From assembly GCA_033398695.1 (NCBI GenBank), contig CM065814.1, positions 105,092,501 through 105,156,500 of the forward strand: a stretch of 64,000 nt of DNA. Direction: 5' to 3'. The position numbers were made by a program, and so were the translations under genes. Source of the stretch: Orobanche coerulescens. Taxonomy: Eukaryota; Streptophyta; Magnoliopsida; Lamiales; Orobanchaceae. This document shows positions 12,588-22,519 of this stretch, in pieces; the first letter of the stretch is position 1, and every line of letters begins with the position of its first letter. The notes beneath the pieces were generated by a model that saw only the letters and a program-made list of their open reading frames with translations, was not told the origin of the DNA and searched no databases.

Positions 12588-12890
12588 GTGATAGCTTTCA
12601 CACCGTTATTTGCTAACGTGTAGCTCTTTTCACCAATACAACTTCTATCTTTTTTTTTAAAGGTGATAGCTTTCACACCGTTATTTGCTAACGTGTAGCT
12701 CTTTTCACCAATTTTTCTGTGAGACGGCAGCTACGCACCAACAATGGTTAGTCCTTTATTTTTCGCAAAATTTTAGAATCCCCAAAATTAGGCAGCTGTT
12801 GCTGCTCACCACTTCTCCTTTTTGTCATTTATTTTTTTAGGTGATAGCTTTCACACCGTTATTTGCTAACGTGTAGCTCTTTTCACCAAT
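12588..12890 (-). repeat. Three copies of a 50-bp hairpin-forming repeat
   Basis: Copies lie at 12588-12637, 12662-12712 and 12840-12890 and are identical across GTGATAGCTTTCACACCG...CTCTTTTCACCAAT. Each contains nested inverted repeats (GGTGA/TCACC, AGCT/AGCT, ACAC/GTGT, GTTA/TAAC around TTTGC) and could fold as an imperfect stem-loop in the 3' part of the transcript. Function is unknown; an RNA signal for packaging or processing is one possibility. Confidence 0.7.
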
Positions 12891-13707
12891 GACTCCTTTT
12901 TTTTTTTAGGGAATAGAATTTTTGCAGAAAATCATTTCTTAGTTAAGCATGAAAATTCAAAAACTCCACAAATTAAGTAAATTTCAGTTCTATTTTTCAT
13001 CAACCGATTGATTCTTCTTTTCTCAAGATAACGAATGACTCGATTTTATATGATAATTACAATGCTTGGAAAGAGATTAAGGCTCAAAAAAAAATTGGAA
13101 TATACAATTTTTTACCGGTTAAAACGATTTTAGAAGTTGTATATAGCTAATTTATTGGTGTTATGGCCAGATCTAGAAATCTCATAAATCAAAATACTAT
13201 AAATATATGTGTATATATATATATATATATAAGAAAAAATTAAGGCAAATAACCAAATCAATCAAAACACACCAAAATAATAAAACAAACCACCACCAAA
13301 CTTGAAAATAAAATTATCCTCACTTTTTTAAAAATAAAATAAAATAAAAAGTAATGCAGAAAAAGCAGAATACTCCCTGTTAAGATAGTTGATGTTTGAG
13401 CTAACGCCTTTTAGAATCTGCAAGAGAATAAATATACGAGGCACACAACAAAAGAAAATAAAATATACTCGGAAGTATAACACAATTTTTAAGATGCTCA
13501 TCAAGAAAGTCCGAAGAGTCGCCTTACGCTGCCATCAATGCTATTATAAAAAACACACAATAAAAATTACAGTAATAAAATAACAATACATAAATCGCGA
13601 ATAGATGCGCGTCAAGAGATCAAGAAGAAACTCCTTAAGCTGCCACCATTTACCACGATTATTACACACGACAGAAAGTAAAAATAAAAGAGGTCCGACA
13701 TGGGATA
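12891..13707 (-). other. Non-coding 3' interior of the Tat-like element
   Basis: This AT-rich stretch has a TA microsatellite at about 13207-13231 and A-rich tracts near 13320-13350. I see no convincing gene; the 64-codon plus-strand frame at 13389-13583 looks fortuitous. Confidence 0.5.
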
Positions 13708-14364
13708 TCAAAGGGAGAGGAATGAATCCACTTTTCGTTTTCTCACGGTTAAATCCTCCATCCAGACAATTTTAGCTAGAGCTGGATCTGGTTGAGGAAC
13801 AAATTCATTGAGTTTTTTGATTAGTTCTTCTGGTGTTGTTGCAACGACTATGATTCCTTTAGCACGCTCGGAAATAAAACCCTTTTCAGCAGAGTAGTCG
13901 ATGAAAGACATTAAACCATCAAAGAAACCATTGACATTAAACACACCTATTGGTTTTTGATGAACATTTAGCTGGGCTCTGGTAACCACATGAAAAAGTT
14001 CCTCAAGGGTGCCAAAACCACCGGGAAGGGTGATAGAGGCGCCAGAATTATTTATCATGTGAGTTATGCGATCTTGCATATTTACAGATCTAAACTCATC
14101 TCCAATAGTTGACCCGGTGATTTTACTTTCAGCCAGAGGTTTTGGGATTATTCCCAACACTCTTACTCCTTCCATATAGGCAGAAGCAGTAGCTCGTCCC
14201 ATTAATCCTAGACTTCTTCCTCCGTAAACTACATGAATGCATTTTTGTCCTAAGGTACGACCCAAGTTGTGGGCTACTTCAGTAAAGCATGCCTCTTTTC
14301 CATAACTAGCTCCACCAAAAATGCAGACTGTGCTAAATTTTTTTGTTGAAGATGATGACTCCAT
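13708..14364 (-). CDS. LOG-like: LOG-like cytokinin riboside 5'-monophosphate phosphoribohydrolase
   Basis: An uninterrupted 218-codon frame of normal LOG length. LOG enzymes release active cytokinin bases from their riboside monophosphates in one step, in cytosol and nucleus. Visible signatures are the nucleotide-binding start (VCIFGGAS, residues 13-20), YGGRSLGLMG (47-56), IPKPLAE (73-79), the PGGFGTLEE motif (114-122) and QLNVHQKPIG (131-140). Departures from the usual LOG sequence: Arg for the third Gly in GGG(S), Arg-Ile (99-100) where Arg-Lys is expected in the MHxRK segment, and Arg for Trp before AQL. Plant LOG genes normally have several introns; this one has none. It lies sense-oriented in the interior of an LTR retrotransposon and has its own TATA box upstream. 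It could be a captured gene copy or an expressed divergent paralogue; activity is uncertain. Confidence 0.88.
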   Translation of the reverse strand: MESSSSTKKFSTVCIFGGASYGKEACFTEVAHNLGRTLGQKCIHVVYGGRSLGLMGRATASAYMEGVRVLGIIPKPLAESKITGSTIGDEFRSVNMQDRITHMINNSGASITLPGGFGTLEELFHVVTRAQLNVHQKPIGVFNVNGFFDGLMSFIDYSAEKGFISERAKGIIVVATTPEELIKKLNEFVPQPDPALAKIVWMEDLTVRKRKVDSFLSL

Positions 14365-14440
14365 TTTTGAAAAGAAATTATTTAGAGAGAAACAGAGAAA
14401 AGTGCAAGTTTAAGGGATGAATAAAAGAAACAAGCACAAT

Positions 14441-14452
14441 GTTTATTTATAG
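14441..14452 (-). promoter_or_regulatory. Putative core promoter of the LOG-like gene
   Basis: CTATAAATAAAC on the minus strand lies about 80 bases before the ATG, followed by a TC-rich leader with CTCTGTTTCTCTCT. The spacing is right for a short 5' untranslated region. This suggests the gene carries a promoter separate from the LTR. Confidence 0.5.
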
Positions 14453-14671
14453 AAGAAAAAGAAGGTAAAAATTGTTAAACAAGTTTGTGATTGCGTTGAT
14501 TGCGCTTCAATTACTCAATTAGAATAATGAATGCATTTATCGCGTATCACATTTTTTATTCAGAAAATCTCACCACACGACAAAAATAAAAGATACTTAC
14601 GCGTATGTACAGTAGTTGTGATTGTGGCTCACATCTTCCTCGATTTTACGTTGAAGCGGCCTAAACGCCTT

Positions 14672-15218
14672 CTATGAGTCGGGGAGAAGCTTCCCATCCA
14701 ATTTTCTTACAAATTGGCAAACAGGGTCTTTTAACGTCAGATTCCCAAGACGTTGTTCATATTCTGGTTGGAATTTATTCCACAAACATCGAATTCCGTA
14801 ATGTACGAGTCCACTAGGATGCGTGTCAAGAGAAATTTCGATATCATCTAAATTCTCTTTATTCAGACCATCCTTAATGAATTGAATTTTATCTTCTCTG
14901 TTTGTAGATGGAATTCCTAAAGATCGACATTTTAAATTACAGTTCCATCTAGCACATTTATAGCAAACTGGCTATCATCTTAGCTCGACGTTTCTTGGCA
15001 TATGAACTTTTTCCTAGCCCTGGTAAAAATCTAGTCGGTGTTTCTGTGAATTCATCTTCTATTCTTACTTTGGCTTCAATAATGAATCTTATGTCAAAAG
15101 GTATGTTTTTGTTCATAAGCAACCTCATCCTTTCAAGCCTTGTCTTGTAAATTTTTAAAATTGCATTTTTACTCAGAAAGGGAAATCTTTTTTCGATTTT
15201 ATACAACGTTTCTTCCAT
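14672..15218 (-). pseudogene. Unidentified protein, about 180 residues, with one frameshift
   Basis: The first part (14958-15218) starts MEETLYKIEKRFPFLS and has a basic segment GKSSYAKKRRAKMIASL. A shift of one base near 14963 opens a second frame down to 14672, beginning YKCARWNCNLKCRSLGIPS and ending in a stop after KLDGKLLPDS. The composition is that of a real protein, and the Cys pattern C-x4-C-x3-C could bind metal. The two parts form one reading only if the shift is a mutation, a sequencing error or a missed splice. I do not recognise the family and do not see gag features. It lies at the 5' side of the Tat-like interior, in the same sense as the LOG frame, and may be a second captured host sequence. 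Confidence 0.5.
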
Positions 15219-15379
15219 GATAAAAAAAAAGACAATGAAAATAATTGAAGAAAATATCTACAAATATCAGTTGTTGTGGGAAACTGAAAAATCCGACTTT
15301 AATAGTCACGGAGTACCGTTATCCGCCACTTGACCGGACAAACACAATTGAGTACTAAGTTACAACGTCGAAAAATTTG

Positions 15380-17700
15380 TGTAACACCCCGAGATATTCG
15401 GAATAATTACAGCGCCGTAAACCCTTTAAATAAGGATTTACAAGGCTAATTAAAAAGAAAAGTAAATACAAGACATCAATACTACGAAAATTCAAGTTTA
15501 TGAAAACGTATAACTGGTTCAACGGGTAATTAATACAACCATATCGAATTAATATCAAAAGGACACGCGTACTCGAGTACAGAAACCAAACCAAGACCAC
15601 AAATCTCCAATAACAATAAACATCACTGAACCCCTTCGTCACGTCAGTCTTTGTCATTTCCCTGCTCCTTGGCTACCTGAACATCAAAACAAATGTCCAC
15701 CCCCGAAGGGGTTAGCAAAACGATGCTAGTACAAGTATCATATTTAAACAATTCGAATATGCATCAACAATACACAACAAGATACATCACACGGACTTCC
15801 GCTACCGGAATCCGAAAATGCGAATCTACAAGATTCCATTACACAGCCTGGGTATTCCAATGATCCAGCGCCCTCAGCATAGATCCCAAGATGATCCCGT
15901 CGGACCAATACGAGGTGGAAATAACCCGTCCAATGATCCAGCGCCCTCAGCCTAGATCCCAAGATGATCCCGTCGGACCAACATGAGGTGGACATCCGAT
16001 CCAGCGCCCTCAGCATAGATCGTACACGTATACAAACACAACTCATGCATACACATATGCCAAATCATTACGTTCATCAACATGAACATATAAACGAATA
16101 TCATGACAAATCAACGAAGTAAATATCATGTTCAACAACATGCATAATCATACGCATACTCCAAAAATACCGATATTAACATATCACGATACTTGCCTCG
16201 AAGATGGCAAGAACGATATACTTCAATGCTCTCGACGCACTCGAAGGCCGCCCCCTCCGATCAACGTAACAAGCTCGAACCTTAACAAAAGGAACGATAT
16301 ACAAATCATCTCGAGTCGAACAATGGCCTAACAATTCGGCCTACGGCCGAAAAGCTCAAACTAAACAAGCTGCCTGGATTGCTTAGCGCGCTACGTACTC
16401 TACGTAACGTGCGCTAAGGCTGATGATAGCGTCGCTATCGTATAAGACTAGCGTCGCTAGCCACGAATCGGGCGATCGACTCATTGTCTCATAACGTGCG
16501 CTACGTGCGTTTTGTGCGAAACCGAACCTCGATAGCGCACGTTAACTCACACATGTTAGCGTGCGCTAATCTTGCATGTGAGAATCTGCAAACCAAACCG
16601 GGTTGAATGATGAAGAACTCATGAATCCTATGGTGATATTACAAGTTATCCTCGGGCATATCATGATAATAAGGTTTCTGGAAGATTTATGATTATGAAA
16701 TACCAATATACGGATAGTTATCTCGATATCACAATTCCTCTACGATCTTCAAGAAATAATCTAAGTTCCATCGTCTTACGTTCCAAAACACATGATTCCA
16801 ACGTATACAACGTATCAACTGGGTAATATCCGATTACTTGATCATAAATCGATTTAAACATGCTTAGGTGTCCTTATAATAAGATGGTTCAAAGGTTCAT
16901 TCGACATCTAGTACCGATACGTCAAAAGTATCCTTCTAACATGTGATGAACGAAATACTTGCTATCCAAACATGATTCAAATCTTCCTTACGAACATACT
17001 AATCATTGGTGAAGAATCACCTACCTCGAAGTAGTGAAGAACACGGATGAAATGAAGCAATCCAACACCGAAGGCTTGAACACCAATCTCCAATAATGTA
17101 TGATCTTCAATCTCGAACTAGGAGGTTGAGGAGGTTGATACGGAGTGTTTAGGACGAAAGTAGTTATGTTCTAAGTGTCAAAGTTCGGGTTGTGGGAGGA
17201 TAAGGAACTGAAATCACGAATAGGATGCTGTCCTATTTATAATAAATGGCTATTAGCGCGCGCTAGACCCTGTTCGTAGCGTGCGCTAACGGCTCATAGT
17301 CTAAACTGTACTCGGCACTTAGCGTGCGCTACGCATCGACCTGTAGCGTGCGCTAAGGCGTTGACTCGGCTTTTCCCGAAAGCCGTCCAGGTACATTCGA
17401 CACGATCCGACAGGGGTCCCCCGGCCAGATCTCACCTACCGCACGTCTCAATCAATCTGACCACGCATAGCGTGCGCTAATTACACTCGGTAGCGTGCGC
17501 TATGAAACCACGTTAGCGTACGCTACCCTCAGCCTGTTGCGTGCGCTACATGCACTGAATTTCTATCTTTAATTCACATATACGAAATTATATGCTCGAC
17601 AACATCGGATAATGAAATACGAGAGAATAGTACTCATACAAAAGTACAAACATTACAATATCACAAGTTCCAATTACATAACGAAATCTCGGGTATTACA
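15380..17700 (-). repeat. 3' LTR of Tekay A
   Basis: A TATA box (TATAAATAGGA, minus strand) is at 17231-17241. Palindrome arrays lie upstream of it (17254-17548) and in the transcribed part (16385-16560). A tandem repeat with a period of 73 bp (GATCCAGCGCCCTCAGC units) spans about 15857-16027. Confidence 0.88.
17254..17548 (-). promoter_or_regulatory. Phased TAGCGTGCGCTA array in Tekay A 3' LTR U3
   Basis: Units start at 17254, 17277, 17320, 17344, then 17468, 17491, 17514 and 17537. The last four are spaced exactly 23 bp. Core variants are GCGC, GTGC and GTAC. The first unit is 12 bases from the TATA box. Confidence 0.8.
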
Positions 17701-20700
17701 TCCTTCCTCCCTAAAAGGAAGTTTCGTCCGAAACTTAGGATGAAAACAACTCGGATATTTAGCCTTCATACCGTCCTCCGTTTCCCAAGTGGCCTCTTCG
17801 ACTCCATGTCGTGACCATTGTACTTTAACCAAATGTATTGGTTTATTCCTCAATTGTTTGATCCGGCTCTCAAGTATCTTGATTGGTCTCTCTTGAAGGT
17901 GCCATCATTAGCTATCTCGATCTCGTCGAAATCAATGACGTGGTAGGTCCGGTACATACTTTCGCATTGGGATACGTGAAACACATTGTGAACATGACTC
18001 GGCGGCGGTAAGGCCAATCTGTATGCTAACTCTCCAACTCTCTCGAGGATCTCGAATGGTCCGATATATCTCGGGTGAGCTTGCCTCTCCTCCCAAAACG
18101 GAAAATCCCTCGTGTAGGAGACACCTTCAATAGCACATGATCCCCAACGTCGAACTCTAGAGGACGGCACGTACATCGGCATAAGACTTCATCGACTGCA
18201 GGCGATCAATAGTCTCTCTCGAATCAAAGCTATCTTCTCTTGAGTCTGAATAATCAATTCGGTTCCGTCCGATCAAATCCAAGAATCATCCCAACACGGG
18301 GTGATCGGCATCTCCTCCGTACAAAGCTTCAAATGGTGCCTTTCTAATAGAAGCATGCCAACTATTATTGTAAGTGAATTCGATCAAGGGCAAGTGAACT
18401 TCCCAATCGATTGACCAATCCAACGCACAAGCTCTAAGCATGTCTTCTACGGTTTGAATAGTCCTTTCGGATGGCCGTCATTTGGGGATGATAAGTCATG
18501 CTAAAGTTGAGCTCGATCCCCAAAGCCTTATGGATCGCCTTCCGAAGTGCGACACGAAGCGACCATCTCGATCCGAAATAATGGTCTTCGGCGTCCCATG
18601 CAATCTGACTATCTCCGCAACAAATACTCGTGCCAATCTCTCGGGTCCCCATGTATCTTTGATTCCTAGGAAATGAGCCGACTTGGTTAGTCGATCAACT
18701 ACGACCCAAATCATGTTCATTCCTGCTCTAGTCCTTGGCATACTGGTGATGAAATCCATCGAAATGTCCTCCCACTTCCATTCAGGGATCGGAAGCGGCT
18801 TTAACATCCCGGCAGGTCGCTGATGCTCAATCTTGACCTGCTGGCAAGTCAAACACTTCGAAACGTACTCTGCTACGTCCTTCTTCATATTCCCCCACCA
18901 GAAGTTTTGTTTAAGATCCTTATACATCTTACTGCTGCCCGGGTGAATAGAATAGGGCGCGCTATGAGCTTCTTTCAGAATAGTCCGTCTCAAGTCATCA
19001 TCGTCGGGAACGCAAAGTCGACTCTCAAATCTCAGAACTCCATCGTCTTTTATCACGAATCCTGGGGCTTTTCCTTTCTTTACTTCATCACATAATCGAA
19101 GGATCAGAGAATCGTCCAACTGCTTGGACTTGATCTTCTCGACTAGTGATGAAGTCAGTTCCATCACATAAAGTCGCCCTTGGATTCCTGGTGCCCATAC
19201 TTCAATCCCTTCACGGATCAGTTCTCGTTGAATCTTTGATGCAGGCGTAAGAGCTTCAACACTCGAAGAAAGCAGGTTTACGGCTCAAAGCATCGGCTAC
19301 TACATTTGCCTTCCCCGGATGATAGAGAATCTCCTAGTCGTAATACTTGAACAAGTCCAGCCACCTTCTCTGCCTATTGTTTAAATCTTTCTGACTGAAA
19401 ATGTATTTGAGGCTCTTATGATCTGTAATGATCTGACAATGAGTGCCGTACGGATAATGTCGCCAAATTTTCAAGGCAAAGACCACAGTGCTAGCTCCGG
19501 ATCATGAGTCGGATAATTAACCCGTGCGATTTTAGTTCTTTGAGAAGCATAAGCAATCACTTTATCCTTTTGCATCACACGCAACCCAAACCCTGATTTG
19601 AAGCGTCCCTGTATACCATAAATCCGTCAGTTCCTTCTGGCAGCGCTAATATAGGTGCTGTCGTCAGTCTCTTCTTGAGTTCGTCAAAACCAGCCTGGCA
19701 CTTCTCATTCCACGCGAACTTTTGAGTTTTACCTTGGTGAGTGAGCGGACGAGCAATTTTGGAAAATCCCTCTACAAAGCGGCAATAATATCCAGCTAGT
19801 CCTAAGAAGCTTCGGACTTCCTTCACGTTCTTAGGAGCTTCCCATTCCAAGATTACTTCGACTTTTTTCGGGTCCACCTGAACTCCATTGGCTGATATCA
19901 CATGCCCAAGGAAGGTTACTTCCTTAAGCCAGAACTCGCATTTAGAAAATTTTGCATATAGCTGTTCCTTTCTCAAGATGCTCAAAACCACACGTAGATG
20001 TTTAGCATGATCCTCTGCGTCCCTCGAATATATCAAAATGTCGTCAATGAAAAAGACCACAAATTTATCCAAGTACTCCAAGAATACCCGATTCATCAAT
20101 TGCATGAATACCGCAGGAGCATGGGTAAGTCCAAATGGCATCACTACAAATTCATAATGCCGTCAGGGATCGAAAGCATTTCGGTATATCGATTCCTTAA
20201 TCCTCAGCGATGGTATCACGATCGCAAGTCAATCTTCGAGAATACCCTTGCCCCTTGCGGTTGATCAAACAAGTCGTCGATCCGAGGTATAGGATACTTA
20301 TTCTTGATCGTCATCTTGTTAAGCTCCTGTAATCAATACAGTCGGAGGGATCCGTCTTTCTTAGGACAAAGAGAACAGGCGCTCCCCAAGGGAAACGCTC
20401 GGTTGAATATAGCCCTTACCTTAACAATTCCTCCGATTGCTTCTTGAGTTCATACATCTCGGTTGGCGCCATGCGGTATGGTGCCACTGGAAATAGGGGT
20501 TGCTCCGCTCTAATTCGATGGTGAATTCCACTTCTCTTTGCGGAGGTAACCACAGTAGCTCGTCAGAAATATATCGAGAACTCATTCACAAGCTGGAATA
20601 GACGAGCGCTCTACTCCTTCCTCTTTCCTCATGGCATAACACCAAAGTCCATGACATCCTGTTTGATAATTTCTTGCTTTCATTGCTTTGATCAATTTCC

Positions 20701-20809
20701 CGAGCTTCCGGTCTCCATCCTCGGAATAAGTGTTCGAGATCCGTCGTCGGCAATGATGGAAATGACTCTCTCTCGGTAATTCAACAGACTCCATAAGCAG
20801 TTGAGCCAA
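17701..20809 (-). pseudogene. Tekay A pol: RT, RNase H, integrase and C-terminal chromodomain-like relic
   Basis: The RT core is clear at 19575-20144 (FIDDILIYS active site, then [18 protein letters not shown] and [22 protein letters not shown]). RNase H and the H2C2 zinc region run through 19560-18830 (CLTCQQVKIEHQRPAG). The integrase core at 18496-18785 shows ISMDFITSMP and SDRDGRF, two of the catalytic acidic residues. The C-terminal part at 17850-18182 reads YIGPFEILERVGELAYRL and HVHNVFHVSQ, then a chromodomain-like end next to the polypurine tract. The reading is broken at several points by small indels, so no polyprotein can be made as given. These proteins copy and integrate the element. 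Confidence 0.85.
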
Positions 20810-20899
20810 TCATCTCAGAAATTAAATCGTCACATGAGATGTCAACTACAATAAGATTCGATGGCCAATCTCTTCCTTCTATAGATCTTTGGGAAATCC

Positions 20900-22407
20900 C
20901 TAGCTTCTAGTGTTCCCACAATTTTCTCTCGCTCGGTAATCCCACAACATAAGGTTCACAATTATACAAGCACGAGATGTTCAAACGTTTAACACGGTTC
21001 AAAGATATAAAAGAATGCGTAGCTCCCGAATCGAACAAGACACTAGCTGGTTGCAAAAGGATCTGAATCGTGCACGATGCAACGGCGGTGTTCGTCGTCG
21101 AGATCTCCTCATTTCGTGCAGGCGCGGAGGAACGGACCCGACTGGATATCTCTCTCTTCCCGGCGTTACTGCTGAAATCCACTCTGCTGTCTGGTTCACA
21201 CTTATCTCCTTAGGAACCAGTGCGGGTGCGGGTACCAAAGATCTAGCGGCTCCACGAAGGCCGCACGGTGCCCTTCTTGCCCACAATCGTAACAAGTCAC
21301 GAGAAGATGCGGGGCAATCACGTCGAATATGCCGGCTCGACCACAATTGTAGCATTTCTTTGATGCGTCAAAGCTATTGATGTTGCCCGGAACTTCTTTC
21401 CGCCTCTAGAAGGATGTGGAGGTTTTCTAGCCGAATAAAGGAAGGCGGCCCTTGCGGGCCCCACCACTCTTGTTTTACGCAAAGTGCCGGTCACCTTGTT
21501 TCTTTGCCTCTACCGATTTCTCCATCGCCGCCTCTTTCATGTCGTAGGCGGCGCTTTGTCTTGATCTTTGCAACGTAGTACACTCGAATCCGGACATGTA
21601 CTGCTGAATCTCCGCTTAATCCGCATATCAAAATGAAAATCTTTTCGCCTCCGTTCGACCAAGTGTCGCACACAAGTCGGTGATGATTAAAAGTTTTGAT
21701 TACATCATCCTGAGATGCCTCCGAACTCTGTGGTGAGAAAAACTCTCGGATCTTCGCCTCTCTAAGCGGACGAGGACAATCGTGCTTCCATCATTTGTTT
21801 GAATTCCGTCCAATCCGCATTATGATTCTCGGGTCGAATAGCCTCCCACCAATCAAAGGCCTCCCGGTCGGAAAATCTTGGGCAATAGGAACCTTCGGTC
21901 CTCGGGACGATTAAGACCCGCGAATATCTTTTCCAACTCCTTGAGCCGGTGATCCCAAGTAAGTGTCTCGGCGGATCCGTCAAATTTTGGCGGGTGCAAT
22001 TTAACCACTTCCGCAAGCCATCTGTCTCCCGGTTATCCTCGTGGTGCTTTGTCCCATCGCATCTGCATGCGATCAACGACACAGGCGAATCGATTTATTT
22101 GCGCCACTACTGTTGAAGCACTCTGGCATGTTAGGGTTTGCGTCATCATTCGCCGATCCTTGCCCTCGAGAATGGGAATCGGTTCGACTAGCCGATATTT
22201 CAGGGTAGTTGCGGAATCCTCATGTCTCATGTTACCACGTCGCGTCCACGACCGCGTCGCGTCCACGACCTCCTCTCGGCATCCGTAAACGTAATTTCTC
22301 AATATACGAACAAAATTTTTGAAATAAAGTCCGTCAATACTCACAAAACAAGAATTAAGTAATACGGTAGTATAAGAGATTAAGAGACTTACAACCACGG
22401 TCCACAT
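20900..22407 (-). pseudogene. Tekay A gag and protease relic
   Basis: Gag is spread over at least three frames between 22407 and about 21400, with DREAFDWWEAIRPENHNADW as the recognisable capsid segment (21780-21880). The protease at 20907-21182 has the aspartic active site in VLFDSGATHSFIS. Gag forms the particle and protease matures it. Many short indels disrupt the frame. Confidence 0.7.
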
Positions 22408-22499
22408 GACGACTTGGTGAAACGGTGATGTTACAACGACCGTAAATCAAATAACGTAAATGACCCAATTAAAACCCATTTGCCAAGATATCCATAAAT

Positions 22500-22515
22500 C
22501 TTAGCTCCGATACCA
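22500..22515 (-). other. Primer-binding site of Tekay A
   Basis: TGGTATCGGAGCT on the minus strand stands 5 bases inside the 5' LTR. It resembles the initiator-Met primer site TGGTATCAGAGC with one change. Confidence 0.7.
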
Positions 22516-22519
22516 TATT

